A DNA stretch of 64,000 nt, taken from NCBI GenBank assembly GCA_020650975.1, contig JAIPMN010001183.1:1201-65200 (forward strand), read 5' to 3'. The stretch comes from Apostichopus californicus (Eukaryota > Echinodermata > Holothuroidea > Aspidochirotida > Stichopodidae). This document shows positions 55,201-64,000 of this stretch, in pieces. The translations under genes were made by a program, and so were the position numbers. The notes beneath the pieces were generated by a model. That model did not search any database. It saw nothing but the letters and a program-made list of their open reading frames with translations, and had not been told where the DNA came from. Within the stretch, counting starts at the first letter, position 1, and every line of letters begins with the position of its first letter.

Positions 55201-58200
55201 GTGAAAAGCAGTAAGCAACAGTTTCCTTTCTCCTGCACAAAACTTTCCCCTCATCTCACTCTAAAGTTTACCTTCAATCTGAGCTAGCTGGGCCTCGAGG
55301 CCATTCACACGCCCCTCGGCAGCGCTCAGCTTCAGTTTCAGTTCGGCTAGCTCTGCCTTGGTGTTCTCCAGGGCATTGTCTGTGTTCCTCAATCGATCCA
55401 TGATCTTCCTCTCCATGTTTTTACCCTCGTCGAGTGACATGGTGAAGTCCTTCTCCTTAATCCTAAACTCTTCCTCCATCTCAGAATTGTCTCGCTTTAG
55501 GTTTCTGCCTTCCTTGCGAGCATCTTCTCGTTCTGCCTCTGTCTCTAGGACCTTAAGATTTTTAGAACAAAATAAAGAAATCCATAAAATAGCCATGATG
55601 GTAACCTCAACAAGACAAGTTGAAAGTTGCTCATAAGATATATTTGACTAAGTTACAAAAAGAGAGAAATGTTTGCAGTCATGTGATATGTATGCTGGTC
55701 ATTTGGTTTTCAAGATTTATACACCTTACTGAATGTTGAAGGTGAGGAAAGCTTTCTGAAAGCGAAACCGCTGATTACATCATCGACGACGTATGTTACA
55801 TTACTTAACAAATAATTATCAGCTTTAACTTTCAAAGTACAGTCTGCCAATAGCTGATTGGTTGATTGGTATAATGTATTGACACTAGACTTGACTTCTT
55901 GCGTCACTCAAAGTCATCCAAAATTCCTTGTCTGTTGCGATGAAACTTTTTGACGTTTACGGAGCGTTCTTAGAATAAGATATTGAGAAACTCAAGAATA
56001 CCGATTACCAAAGATTGTGATGCATTTATGCATTCATGTAGTAATTTGCATAATTAGTTTGCATATCATTCTCATGTGCTTTGATTCATTATTCTAGGTC
56101 TATTACTTGACGAAACCCAGAACAGTGATAAGTAAAATGTTTGGTTGATCAGGAAACATCAAAACTAACTTTTTGCTTCAGAGCCTGATTTTCCCTTCTA
56201 ATCTCCTCTTCCTTCTCTGCCTCTCGAGCAAGTTTCTCTTGAAGCTCCATAACTTCCTGCATCTTCTTGGCTTGGTCTCCTTCCAGTACCTTCAGCTGTA
56301 AGCCGGCATTAACCAAGAGATCGCAGAAATGTTTCACACAAATTGTTTGACATGACATATATACACACAATCAAGTATACAGTACAATTGATATTTAAAT
56401 TAAACTATAAATAATAATTGTAAAAAGGAACAGTTTTGGAAAATGATATCAAGGAAATAAGATCAACTCCTAATCATGAAAAGCAGGATGTTGAAAAAGA
56501 ACATCCATTCTTATACAAGAAGTTTTAGAAATAGTGTCATGGAATCTTTCCAATGATACACAACATTATCACCAGGTGAGAGTCTGATGTTATGTAAGGG
56601 TTACCATGGAAACAATAACAACATAGGTGAAACACTAATCTCTTGACAAGAGACAAAAGTAGCAGGAAAAAAGTGAAAAAAAAAAGTCCTGCAGTTTTCT
56701 TTTGAATGTCAAAGCCATGATTTTATAAATGTTACACCTGCAGGAAACATGTACATGTAGTATTCATCCTCCAATTTATCAGGGGGTGGGAGGGGGAGGG
56801 GGGAGAAAGAGTACACCTATCCATCGTTTCAAGCAGACCCTTTAAATTTATGAATACCACTATGTGTTCAGAGTCTCGTAAACAGTATCTCTGCTGTCAA
56901 GTTTGAATAGATCGGGACAAACCTGTCTTCTCAGCTCTTGGAGATCTCTCCTCGCCTCCAACCTTGATTTCTCAACCTCTCGTAAGCTACTCCTCAGTTC
57001 CCCAGCTTCCTTCTGAATCCCTGCCTTAGCATCTTCCAACGCTAGAGAAAGGAAAGTTAAAAGAGATGAGTGCCTCCAAAGGATGAAGAGGGAAAATTAA
57101 TCTGTATTATGTCGGTGGTACATCTCTCGTGCGCTACGTGGTTACTCCGAGCGGGGGGAAAATATAACTTTTGTCAATATTTCTGCGCTTCAGCTTCTTG
57201 TGTCAGTCATGATCCGTAAAAACTTTATGAATTTTTTTTCTTAACTTATTACATTTTTAAGCTTGTCTATGATCAAAAGTCTGTTCAAAGCAGTTTTCAT
57301 TATGCTGAAGCCAAAAGCCTACAAAATTTACGTATTTCAATTTTCTCTTAAGCTTTTGGCTGGAAACTTTGAGGAGTTGCATCAAAGAGTTTCATCATTA
57401 AGTGGGAGAGTAGGTCAGGAGGGGTGGAAGTTGAGAACCTTATCCACCCTAAATGCTGCCCTATGATCATGTGAACTGAGCAGAATGGTAAACACTTTGA
57501 ATCAACTAAGCACAATTAACTGTCCTTGGTCACTTAGTATCTCCATGGCAACTAAACCTTCACAATTTAGGTCTATTGAAACACGGCTTAAGAGATATGT
57601 AGAAAGGTTATTTAACATATATACAAGGGTTGCCACAAGGGATAGGGAAGACGCTTCAGAGGATATACACAGATGCTTCAAGGGATATACAGGGATGATT
57701 CAAAGGGTATAAAGCTATCTCTCACAGGATAACAAAATTGATTCAAGGAATATATGATGCCTCAAAATTATACAGGGATGTTTTGCAAGATATACAAGGA
57801 TGTTTCAAGGGGTATACAAGAACAACTCAGGGGATATACAGGAACAACTCAGGGGATATACACGAACAACTCAGGGGATATACAGGAACAACTCAGGGGA
57901 TATACACGAACAACTCAGGGGATATACACGAACAACTCAGGGGATATACACGAACAACTCAGGGGATATAAAGGGATACTTTATCTGATGTTCCTTCCCT
58001 CCATCACACCTACCAGCTATCTTCTTGCTCTGATCGTCCACATTCCTCTTCAGCTGGATACGCTCGGCTTCGTTCTTTTTGATCTTGTGTCTCAGCTCCT
58101 CGTTGGCCTGACCAATGGCGTCCTTCTCCCTGGCCACGTCATTGAGATTACGTTTGGTGTCCAGGTTCTCCTTTCGTAGCTTCTCTTTGGCTTCGTCGCC

Positions 58201-61200
58201 TGTATTTCATTACAAGGAACAAAGATTTATGTGCTTAAAACCATACTTTGTAATAACCTCTCCTCCCCCCTTCCCTCCCATCCTCCTTCATGGAACACAG
58301 AGTACCATTATGCAATGATACCGTGACAGTTTTATACCTGTAGTAATGGAGCAGTGACATGAAATGATGTTTGGTGAATTCCTCAGCAGAAACTCATTCT
58401 GCCAAACACTCTACCCAAGCAGAACGCTACTCTTATTTGTCATCATTTTGATCAATTTTGTAAAACTTCTGCAAAAAGGACATAGCTAAAAACAAAGCTT
58501 GTTAAAGACACTGTACACTTTTTAAACAAATTTTCTTTCTTTGAAATATTTTTTGGTACCAATTCCTTACAGGGACTTTAATAAATAAATTCTTGAGTTA
58601 ATTATTGTCCATCGTTTTTTAACAGAAAAAGCAAAAAATGTACTACTGTACCTTCTCTGATTTTCCTGTGAGCGTCTATCAAGTCCCTCCTGACATTATC
58701 CCTAGCTTCTTCCACCATCTTGAGTTGAGTTTTCAGTTCGTTGACCTCCCGTTGCACCGCCTCCTTGGCCTTTTGAAGGTCCTTCAGCTGTGCATTCAGC
58801 TCCTTGACCTGAGTCTCGTGTGCATCACTACAAAGTGATTCAAAGATAAAAAAGAAGATGGGTTTAAGTGGAAAATTTTGAGCTACCCTATATTTTTTTG
58901 GACACTGTTTTAAGTACCAAATACATTTTTAATTTTCACAAAGATTATGCCTGTGGGAAACTGCAAGTTTTCACCTGTGGTGGTACATTTTTACTTTGTG
59001 GAATACTTGCTCATAACTAAATTAATTACTTCTGTAGTCCAGCTGACCCTCCCATCATTGTCAGCATTTAACAAACTTTTCGAACACACCAAAATCAGCA
59101 TTTGTTGCTTAAAATCTAACACTTGACAGATTGTGATGGTAACTTACATTAATATTCATAAGTTTTGTGCCACAAAAAAATACTGCACACCTTCTCACTA
59201 TAATACATATCCACAGCAAGTATGACAAATATCCATCACCTGTTGAGTTTAATATCTTGGACCCAAGCAAGTATAACAGACACACACAGACGAATACTCA
59301 CACATACATACACACACATAAACACGCAATCCTGACTAAATAGGTTAATTTGCTTCCAGCAAGGAACCAAAAACTGATGATATTGCCTTACTTTGCTTCT
59401 TCGAATTTGGACCTGAGATCTTTGATGTCATCTTGTGCTGCATTCAGAGCTTCCTGAAGATAAGAATAACAGAAAACATGTGAAACATCTTCTGGAAAAG
59501 AATATCTCCTTAGAAGCTTACTTAATTAATTAACCGCACTTCCTCTTAACTAACTTACGATTAATTACACAAAATCATGTCAAATTATGTCACTAAAACA
59601 GATTAATCCATCTGTCACAGAATAGCAGCAAGATATTCCAAATGATTGAAAATTTATATAAACACAAAACTTGGTAATGACACAAATTGCTATGCAGAAT
59701 GTAAAACACTGCATCGATGCCTGATCATGTTAGGAAACAATACATCTCACCAATTCTTTGTATCGTACCTTGTCTTGTTCTGCTTTGCTGAAGGTTTCTC
59801 GCTTGACTCGGTCCATTTCCATCGAAGAGTTGGCCATTTCTCGCTGAGTATTGTTCAATTTCTCCAGCAGCTGATTCTTTTCCGTCTCGGCCATCGAGAG
59901 AGACTGTCGATCGAGAGTAATTTTCAAAGAGACGTCATTTTAACGCAACTGAATTCTGTTTACACTGTAACCTTTTTCCAGTCTGTGCTTGAGATGGATT
60001 CTGTGCATTCATCTCGGTCATCTAAATGCTGTTTCAGTTAATGTACTTCTCTCATTCCTAACATCTGCTTATTGAGGTTTAAGTTTAAAAACTTCTCAGC
60101 AATCAGAAACAGTTTTGGTAGATATACTGACATTTAATAATAACAAATAGAATAATCATAAAATAATCATAATAGTAACAAATGTTTATTATATTGCAAG
60201 AGAAATGTTTCTTTACAGAACAAAACACATCAATACTTTGCTTACTCAAGTAAACTCTTTATATATGTACCTAGCCCAGTCTTCTTTGCAAACAGAAACT
60301 AGGCTGCTGTGGGTATATTGTCAATAACCATTGAGGCTACCTATCAGCTTATTCTGGCATTCAGTGTTTATAGAACACCATTAAACTGTCACAAGAATGC
60401 AAAATGGAACTTTAAGATTGAATCAAAATGATTGAAGATTCAATCCCAATTCAATTGAAATTAACCATTTTGATTGCTTCACATACCTGTTGTCTGTCAT
60501 TCTCTGCTATCAGCAAACTCTCGTCTCTGTCCCTTTGTAAGTTTGCCATCTCCTCTCGCAGACCCTCCAGCTCATCCTCAAACTGCGCCACCATCTCGTC
60601 CTTGTCTTCTCCTCCCTTCTGCAGGAGCACCTCCTTCTCTGCCTCTAGCTCAATCTGCATACTCTCCTGACGGGATAAAAAAACAAAAATGTCATATATA
60701 CAAAGAAAGTGCCATTTCTCGTTAAGGAAGTTTTTCAATTTTAATTTTCATCAATTTGTTTTTTACATTGCTTAACAAAATGGCACCTGGGCAAATTCAA
60801 TTTTTCAGAATTGCATGGAATCATTGTCACCTTACTATTAATTTTTGTCATTGGATGAACAAAAGGTCGTAAAATGATAGACGAGTCCATCCCTCTCTTC
60901 GTTTAAGTGACTGCTTTGTGGTGGTAGTTTGATTGAGATGCACAGAAAACTAAAGTTTCTGTTATTCTGTTATTTTTTTTTTTACCTTTTCTCTTATAAG
61001 TCTTTCTACATCTTCCTCGTGAACCTGTTCTTCCTTCTTCAGGGCAAGTTGAGAATCTCTCTCCATCTGTGACATCGTCTGTTTCAAGTTCTCCACATCC
61101 TGCGCGTGGCGAGCAAGCTCAACCTCTAATTCTTTCTGGACGCGGTTAAGTTCCACTAGAGGTGAGAGAACGCACAAAAATGTCGAATATTTTATACATT

Positions 61201-64000
61201 TAACTAACCTAAACTACACTTACTGTATGTTGAGTATCTGGCCACTAAGGAAATGACTTATTAGACATGTGAAATACAAAAATAAAAACCCTGCAAACTG
61301 TTCTTTTGATTTTCAATTTTGCTTTTATTTTCATGTTATTATTTGATACCTAACAACTCAAGACGTGTGTGGTTAAGGTGGAGAGTGAGTAACAATAATA
61401 ATATTATAAACTAAAGCAAAAATAGTATCAGTAGTAGATTTCTTTTGTCAAGTCCTGGTTTCTGCATTTAATTGAGTATTCCTCAACAATGAAATCAGCC
61501 ATTTCTCGGAAGCCATTTCTTTGTGGGGGGGGGGGGGGCAGGAGGGAAAGGGTAGGGGGAAGCCAGCTGGGACAAGACTCACAATCAATGGTCTCAGAGA
61601 GTTACATGTCCACAGCTAAACCAGCAATCCGTATTAACTCCTTTCTTCATCCTCTCAAAGAAAGTCTACAAAGAGTGTGTACAATTTCCAGTCCACGGTT
61701 TTACGGTTCATGCTATACATAAGTGAAAAATCAAAGTTATTTAAGTTATGTACCTCCTAATCCTTCTTTAGCCAATTGCATCTCTTGGAATTCTCCCTCC
61801 AGTTGTTCCTTCCTGTTCTCCAGTTTAGCTGCGGCCTGCTGAAGCTCGTAAACACCCGACTCTAGACTTTCTTTGTCAGAATTGAGAGAAGCAATTATCT
61901 GTCGAGCAGGGAGGAAAATAATATATATATAAATTTTGGTTTTATACTTTACTTTTATACTTTACAGGAGAGTTTACATATCGTATATGAAGGAAAATAA
62001 TTGTGTCCTAAAAAAAATGGTTTATTTATTAAAAATTTACAACAAAGAAGCTGAAAGCTTTTTGCAACTGCTTTTTGAAGGGATTAAAAAGAATAATATT
62101 TAACATTAGCAGATAGAACAATGGACCACGGCCCTCTTACAGTATCAATTTTAAGACTGAAATATTGCTCCTTACAGGTAGCAGTACCTGACGAACATTT
62201 CCTTCAAGTAACTTCAAACTCAACCCCTTGGAGCTACCTCCCCCCCCCCCCCCCCATCATGGAACTGCTTCTAAGTGACAAGAAATCTAAAATATTGCTC
62301 ATTACAGGAAGCAGTACCTAACAAACATTCACTAGGAGTAACTAAGTCAACCTGTGGTGCTACTCCCCCACCCCTTTCCCAACCTCTCCTCATCATAGTA
62401 CTGCTTTATGAGCAAAGCATTGCTGGAGAGCCGATACTCCTATCTTATTCCAGAGCAGAGGATGGTCATCTGCATTTTACCCATCTACATCCCCACGAGA
62501 GCATCCTGTCGGTTAAGTTACTCTTGTTCAAACAGAATGATGAGATGCCACTAATTACCTCTGACTGGGCTCTATTCTCCCGTTCTGCTGCAGTCAGCTG
62601 TACCACCAGTTCGGCCTTCTCTTTCGTCAGATCCTCTTTCTCTTTGGCTATCCTTCCGGCCACGTCGGTCACTTTCTCCATGTCCTTCCTAGTATGTAAC
62701 AGTTCTTCAGCCAGTGAGGACTTCTGTCGGTTGAGCTGTAATTAACAACATTTGAGGGAACTTGTATTGTGAAAGCAATCTCACCCACTGTCCACTCTGC
62801 ATGTTGGTATGGTATATTGTATAGTATTATATCGTATGGTAATGTATTACATTGTATGGTATTTTATCATTTGGTATGGAATTGTATAGTAATGTATTAT
62901 ATTGTACAATATTGTATAGTATGGCATAGTGTTATATGGTGTGGAAATAGTAAAGGTTGGCATTATATCATTTGGTATGTTATTGTATAGTAATGCATTG
63001 CATAGTAATGTTTTGTATGGTAGGGTATTGTATCATTTGGTATGGTATTATATAGTAATGTACTATATTGCACAGTATTATATAGTGTGGTATAGTATTG
63101 TATGAAATGATATGGAATGGAAATAGTATTGTATGATATTATATCATTTGATATGTTATTATGTAGCAATGCATTGTATAGTAATGTATTATATTGTACA
63201 ATAGTGTATAGTATGGTATAGTGTATTGTACGGTATGGAAATAGTAGTTTGATAGTATATCATTTTGTACGTTATTGTATGCATTGTATAGTAATGTAAT
63301 GTATTGTAGGGTATTGTATCATTTGGTATGATATTATATAGTAATGTATTATATTGCACAGTATTATATAGTGTGGTAAAGTATTGTATGGTATGATATG
63401 ATATGATATGGAATGGAAATAGTATTGTATGATATTATATCATTTGATATGTTATTATGTAGCACTGTATTGTATAGTAATGTAATGTATTATATCATTT
63501 ATCATGGTATTATATAGTAATGTATTGTACTGCATAATATTGTATAGTATTTTATGGTATGGAATGGTATATCATTTTGTATGGTATTGTATAATTAATG
63601 CATTGTATAGTAATGTATTGCATAATATTGTATAGTATTGAATGGTACTATATCATTTTGTATGGTATTGTATAATGCATTGTATAGTAATGAATTTTAT
63701 AGTTATATGTTATATGGTATTATATCATTTATCAGGCTGTAAAATTGACAGGCTACAACGTAATATGGAAACAGAGCCTTTGAAGCAGTCAAACGTACGT
63801 ACTTAAAAGGAACAAAATTGTCATCATCAGTAGTAAAGTAGCTAAAGCAACTCAACATAACAAAAATTCTGTCTCTCTAAAAACTTGACATTCCACACCA
63901 TCTCTCCTTTGCGCACCTGTGACACAGATTCCTGCAGATCTGACTTCTCCTTGCTGAACGAGTTCAACATATCCTCGAGTCTGTTTCGGTTATCCTCCAT
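46203..64000 (-). CDS. CROCC: Rootletin, C-terminal 1327 residues
   Basis: Twenty-three exons with GT/AG ends and fully consistent phases encode 1327 residues and a stop; the gene continues past 64000. Rootletin is the structural coiled-coil of the ciliary rootlet, which anchors basal bodies and links centrioles. Nearly everything is heptad-rich Glu/Lys/Gln/Leu coiled coil. Segments match human rootletin as I recall it: VQLTAAEREN, LRLEKD..LK.TLDKVEREK, QERLDAARQ and TLEARERAHRQ.VKGL. Visible residues of about 630-710 form a Ser/Pro/Arg-rich break (GKRSRSPTRRRARSPHK) between coiled coils, also present in the family. The last 130 residues extend past the human C-terminus. CEP250 (C-Nap1) is the main paralogue to exclude, but the matches favour CROCC. 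Introns not listed separately (for example 48543-49450, 50340-50926, 52381-52994, 54689-55271, 58828-59391) show no recognised features. Confidence 0.94.
46700..46912 (-). CDS. CROCC: Rootletin exon (Ser/Pro-rich tail)
   Basis: 213 nt, phase 1/1, DSLHNVSRDPTLDPLLLEHE, then MRAHSPPTSLSPRRLNSSRH and SSSPVRIGTPSKTSTPTA. Many SP/TP sites; low complexity. Confidence 0.88.
46913..48433 (-). other. CROCC: Rootletin intron with about 95-bp tandem repeats
   Basis: This 1.5-kb intron lies before the Ser/Pro tail exon. The array at 47240-47880 is listed separately. A G-run of ten (48207-48216) lies near its 5' end. Confidence 0.7.
47240..47880. repeat. About 95-bp tandem repeat, roughly seven units
   Basis: TGATTCTGTCAATGTTGTGT recurs at about 47342, 47441, 47535, 47629 and 47727, with diverged copies at either end. 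Each unit also has GTTAAATGAAACACTAAAGC and AAGCTTAGAATGTAATCTTG. Spacing is 94-99 bases. Confidence 0.88.
48434..48542 (-). CDS. CROCC: Rootletin exon
   Basis: 109 nt, phase 0/1, SNILRDQLEKEMKKRQSYIN to QDLRQML. Last coiled-coil segment. Confidence 0.92.
49451..49592 (-). CDS. CROCC: Rootletin exon
   Basis: 142 nt, phase 2/0, LIELTTRHRQETDVEMERLR to RQTVKGLKEQ. RTAQAQSEKTLEARERAHRQ is nearly identical to human rootletin. Confidence 0.95.
50170..50339 (-). CDS. CROCC: Rootletin exon
   Basis: 170 nt, phase 0/2, VEREKIKTEEIAIRTATDKG to LAETEQQHAQ. Confidence 0.93.
50927..51127 (-). CDS. CROCC: Rootletin exon
   Basis: 67 codons, phase 0/0, LLKQRQSAEDKALEQVHRIQ to KTALKKTLDK. LEADKRELERSSGRLEKDK closely parallels human rootletin. 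Confidence 0.95.
51489..51618 (-). CDS. CROCC: Rootletin exon
   Basis: 130 nt, phase 2/0, QSASDAKRQNHQLMEKVQQ to LDQQLRTSHE, donor GTATGG. Confidence 0.91.
52100..52380 (-). CDS. CROCC: Rootletin exon
   Basis: 281 nt, phase 0/2, VSQERIEGLMRQIHDLESK to DRRVLQERLDAA. LTIDRLSGALAKSE parallels human LTVERLNGALAKVE. Confidence 0.95.
52995..53459 (-). CDS. CROCC: Rootletin exon (longest)
   Basis: 155 codons, phase 0/0, DEAQARLSHSQQEMAEMEVS to NMNDKITECQ. LMLQEETLRRNERERK parallels human ALQEESVRRSERER. GC-rich compared with its surroundings. Confidence 0.95.
53698..53909 (-). CDS. CROCC: Rootletin exon (linker and return to coiled coil)
   Basis: 212 nt, phase 1/0, FDNTYATTTDGRGSPIPRTG, then IDPETIRIALRDFAQRLKGI to EKER. 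DPExxRxALRDFxQxL is conserved in vertebrate rootletin. Confidence 0.94.
53987..54065 (-). mobile_element. LINE 3' tail fragment in rootletin intron
   Basis: Read on the minus strand: TTTGTAAAGCGCTTTGAGCA, then TGATTATGCGCTATATAAAT and TTATTATTATTAATTATT. Same family as the tails at 13850 and 17070. Confidence 0.75.
54533..54688 (-). CDS. CROCC: Rootletin exon (Ser/Arg-rich break)
   Basis: 156 nt, phase 1/1, AKQEVEFKLNSINSSLRRTL to SPTRRRARSPHK. The start (ELKLxxIxSxLRRTLG-like) is a well-conserved rootletin motif. The second half is a basic Ser/Pro/Arg linker. Confidence 0.93.
55272..55551 (-). CDS. CROCC: Rootletin exon
   Basis: 280 nt, phase 0/1, VLETEAEREDARKEGRNLK to GLEAQLAQIE. The acceptor TTAAG lacks a strong pyrimidine tract but fits the phase exactly. 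Confidence 0.9.
56170..56295 (-). CDS. CROCC: Rootletin exon
   Basis: 42 codons, phase 0/0, LKVLEGDQAKKMQEVMELQ to NQALKQK, donor GTTAGT. RRQ-LKVLE across the junction is family-like. Confidence 0.91.
56923..57041 (-). CDS. CROCC: Rootletin exon
   Basis: 119 nt, phase 1/0, LEDAKAGIQKEAGELRSSL to DLQELRRQ, donor GTTTGT. Confidence 0.9.
57642..57972. repeat. 22-bp minisatellite in rootletin intron
   Basis: Between 57820 and 57972 there are seven nearly identical copies of GGGGATATACASGAACAACTCA. Degenerate GGATATACA units extend back to 57642. Because 22 is not a multiple of 3 and the unit has no stop in any forward frame, all three plus frames stay open. This is a repeat effect, not a gene. 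Confidence 0.9.
58014..58199 (-). CDS. CROCC: Rootletin exon
   Basis: 186 nt, phase 1/1, DEAKEKLRKENLDTKRNLND to NVDDQSKKIA. Its donor lies about 45 bases from the 22-bp minisatellite. Confidence 0.92.
58652..58827 (-). CDS. CROCC: Rootletin exon
   Basis: 176 nt, phase 2/1, DAHETQVKELNAQLKDLQK to RRDLIDAHRKIRE. Coiled coil. Confidence 0.91.
59392..59453 (-). CDS. CROCC: Rootletin exon (short)
   Basis: 62 nt, phase 0/2, EALNAAQDDIKDLRSKFEEA. It was found by joining phases between its neighbours; too short to stand out as an open frame. Confidence 0.9.
59769..59903 (-). CDS. CROCC: Rootletin exon
   Basis: 45 codons, phase 0/0, SLSMAETEKNQLLEKLNN to RETFSKAEQDK. Confidence 0.92.
60487..60666 (-). 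CDS. CROCC: Rootletin exon
   Basis: 60 codons, phase 0/0, ESMQIELEAEKEVLLQKG to LLIAENDRQQ. Coiled coil. Confidence 0.92.
60986..61155 (-). CDS. CROCC: Rootletin exon
   Basis: 170 nt, phase 1/0, ELNRVQKELEVELARHAQD to EEDVERLIREK. The donor GTAAAA is followed by a T-run on the plus strand. Confidence 0.92.
61754..61898 (-). CDS. CROCC: Rootletin exon
   Basis: 145 nt, phase 0/1, IIASLNSDKESLESGVYELQ to QLAKEGLG. Coiled coil. Confidence 0.92.
62158..62415. repeat. Tandem duplication (about 129 bp) in rootletin intron
   Basis: AAATATTGCTCMTTACAGG, AGCAGTACCTRACRAACATT and CATCATRGWACTGCTT occur twice, the first copy with a long C-run (62240-62256). Confidence 0.75.
62559..62735 (-). CDS. CROCC: Rootletin exon
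   Basis: 59 codons, phase 0/0, LNRQKSSLAEELLHTRK to AERENRAQSE. Contains ELVVQLTAAEREN, a strong match to vertebrate rootletin. Confidence 0.92.
62810..63725. repeat. AT-rich satellite in rootletin intron
   Basis: Degenerate units of GTATAGTAATGTATT, ATATCATTTGGTATGGTATT and GGTATGGAATGGAAATAGTA fill most of the 62736-63916 intron. A larger repeat of about 190-330 bp is suggested by recurring ATTATATCATTTGATATGTT at 63136 and 63433. Confidence 0.85.
63917..64000 (-). CDS. CROCC: Rootletin exon, 5'-most in window (partial)
   Basis: It encodes MEDNRNRLEDMLNSFSKEK to QESVSQ, donor GTGCGC (weaker than consensus), phase 0. The Met at the window edge is probably internal, because the family has hundreds of residues before this point. 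Confidence 0.85.

Noticed and set aside
57820-57972. CRISPR-like look of regularly spaced repeats
   Set aside because: There are no unique spacers; the units are contiguous, and the surroundings are a eukaryotic intron.
57738-58179. Three overlapping plus-strand frames rich in GYTGTTQGIY and NNSGDIHEQL
   Set aside because: They are the 22-bp minisatellite read in three frames inside a rootletin intron; openness follows from the stop-free unit.
62963-63169. Minus-strand frame rich in YNT/YHT
   Set aside because: Translated AT-rich satellite in a rootletin intron.

Overview
The window is animal nuclear DNA: AT-rich, with short exons separated by long introns, no bacterial-style operons, and many LINE, SINE and MITE remnants. 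The protein similarities and the kinds of repeats (L2/CR1-like LINE tails, tRNA-derived SINEs, TTAA and hAT MITEs, very many poly-C runs) suggest a marine invertebrate deuterostome. An echinoderm, perhaps a sea cucumber, is my best guess, but the sequence alone does not prove this.

Three host genes lie on the minus strand, all in the same direction. (1) At 2691-27748 are the 5' exons of an SH2D5-like adaptor. A disordered N-terminal exon (27467-27748) is followed by three exons (16964-17044, 12473-12550, 2691-2837) that together encode most of a PTB domain. The rest of the gene lies below coordinate 1 or was not recognised. (2) At 31452-38358 is a complete seven-exon SCO1 gene. It encodes a 300-residue mitochondrial copper chaperone for cytochrome c oxidase assembly, with the CxxxC and distal histidine copper ligands present. 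(3) At 46203-64000 are the last 23 exons of rootletin (CROCC), the coiled-coil protein of the ciliary rootlet. They encode 1327 residues, and the gene continues beyond the window. Every exon junction in SCO1 and rootletin is phase-consistent and has GT/AG boundaries.

The rest is introns and intergenic DNA. The SH2D5-like introns (1-27.5 kb) hold two hAT-type MITEs with exact 8-bp target duplications, a pair of TTAA-flanked MITEs in opposite orientation (one nested in another TIR element), a second TIR family in two copies, a tRNA-derived SINE, LINE 3' ends, minisatellites, and a six-copy repeat family carrying a splice-donor-like core. SCO1 intron 1 carries a very GC-rich TIR element with a 9-bp duplication (Mutator-like), and SCO1 intron 6 is mostly a higher-order AT-rich satellite. 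The 38.4-46.2 kb interval between SCO1 and rootletin contains two decayed LINE fragments facing opposite ways and a small diverged tandem array. Rootletin introns carry 22-bp, about 95-bp and AT-rich tandem arrays. There is one 10-N assembly gap at 14389-14398 with duplicated flanks.

The three genes have no evident shared pathway. I found no CRISPR array, prokaryotic-type defence system or other clearly new multi-gene system. The most interesting material is the mobile-element structure and the repeat family with the splice-donor-like core.
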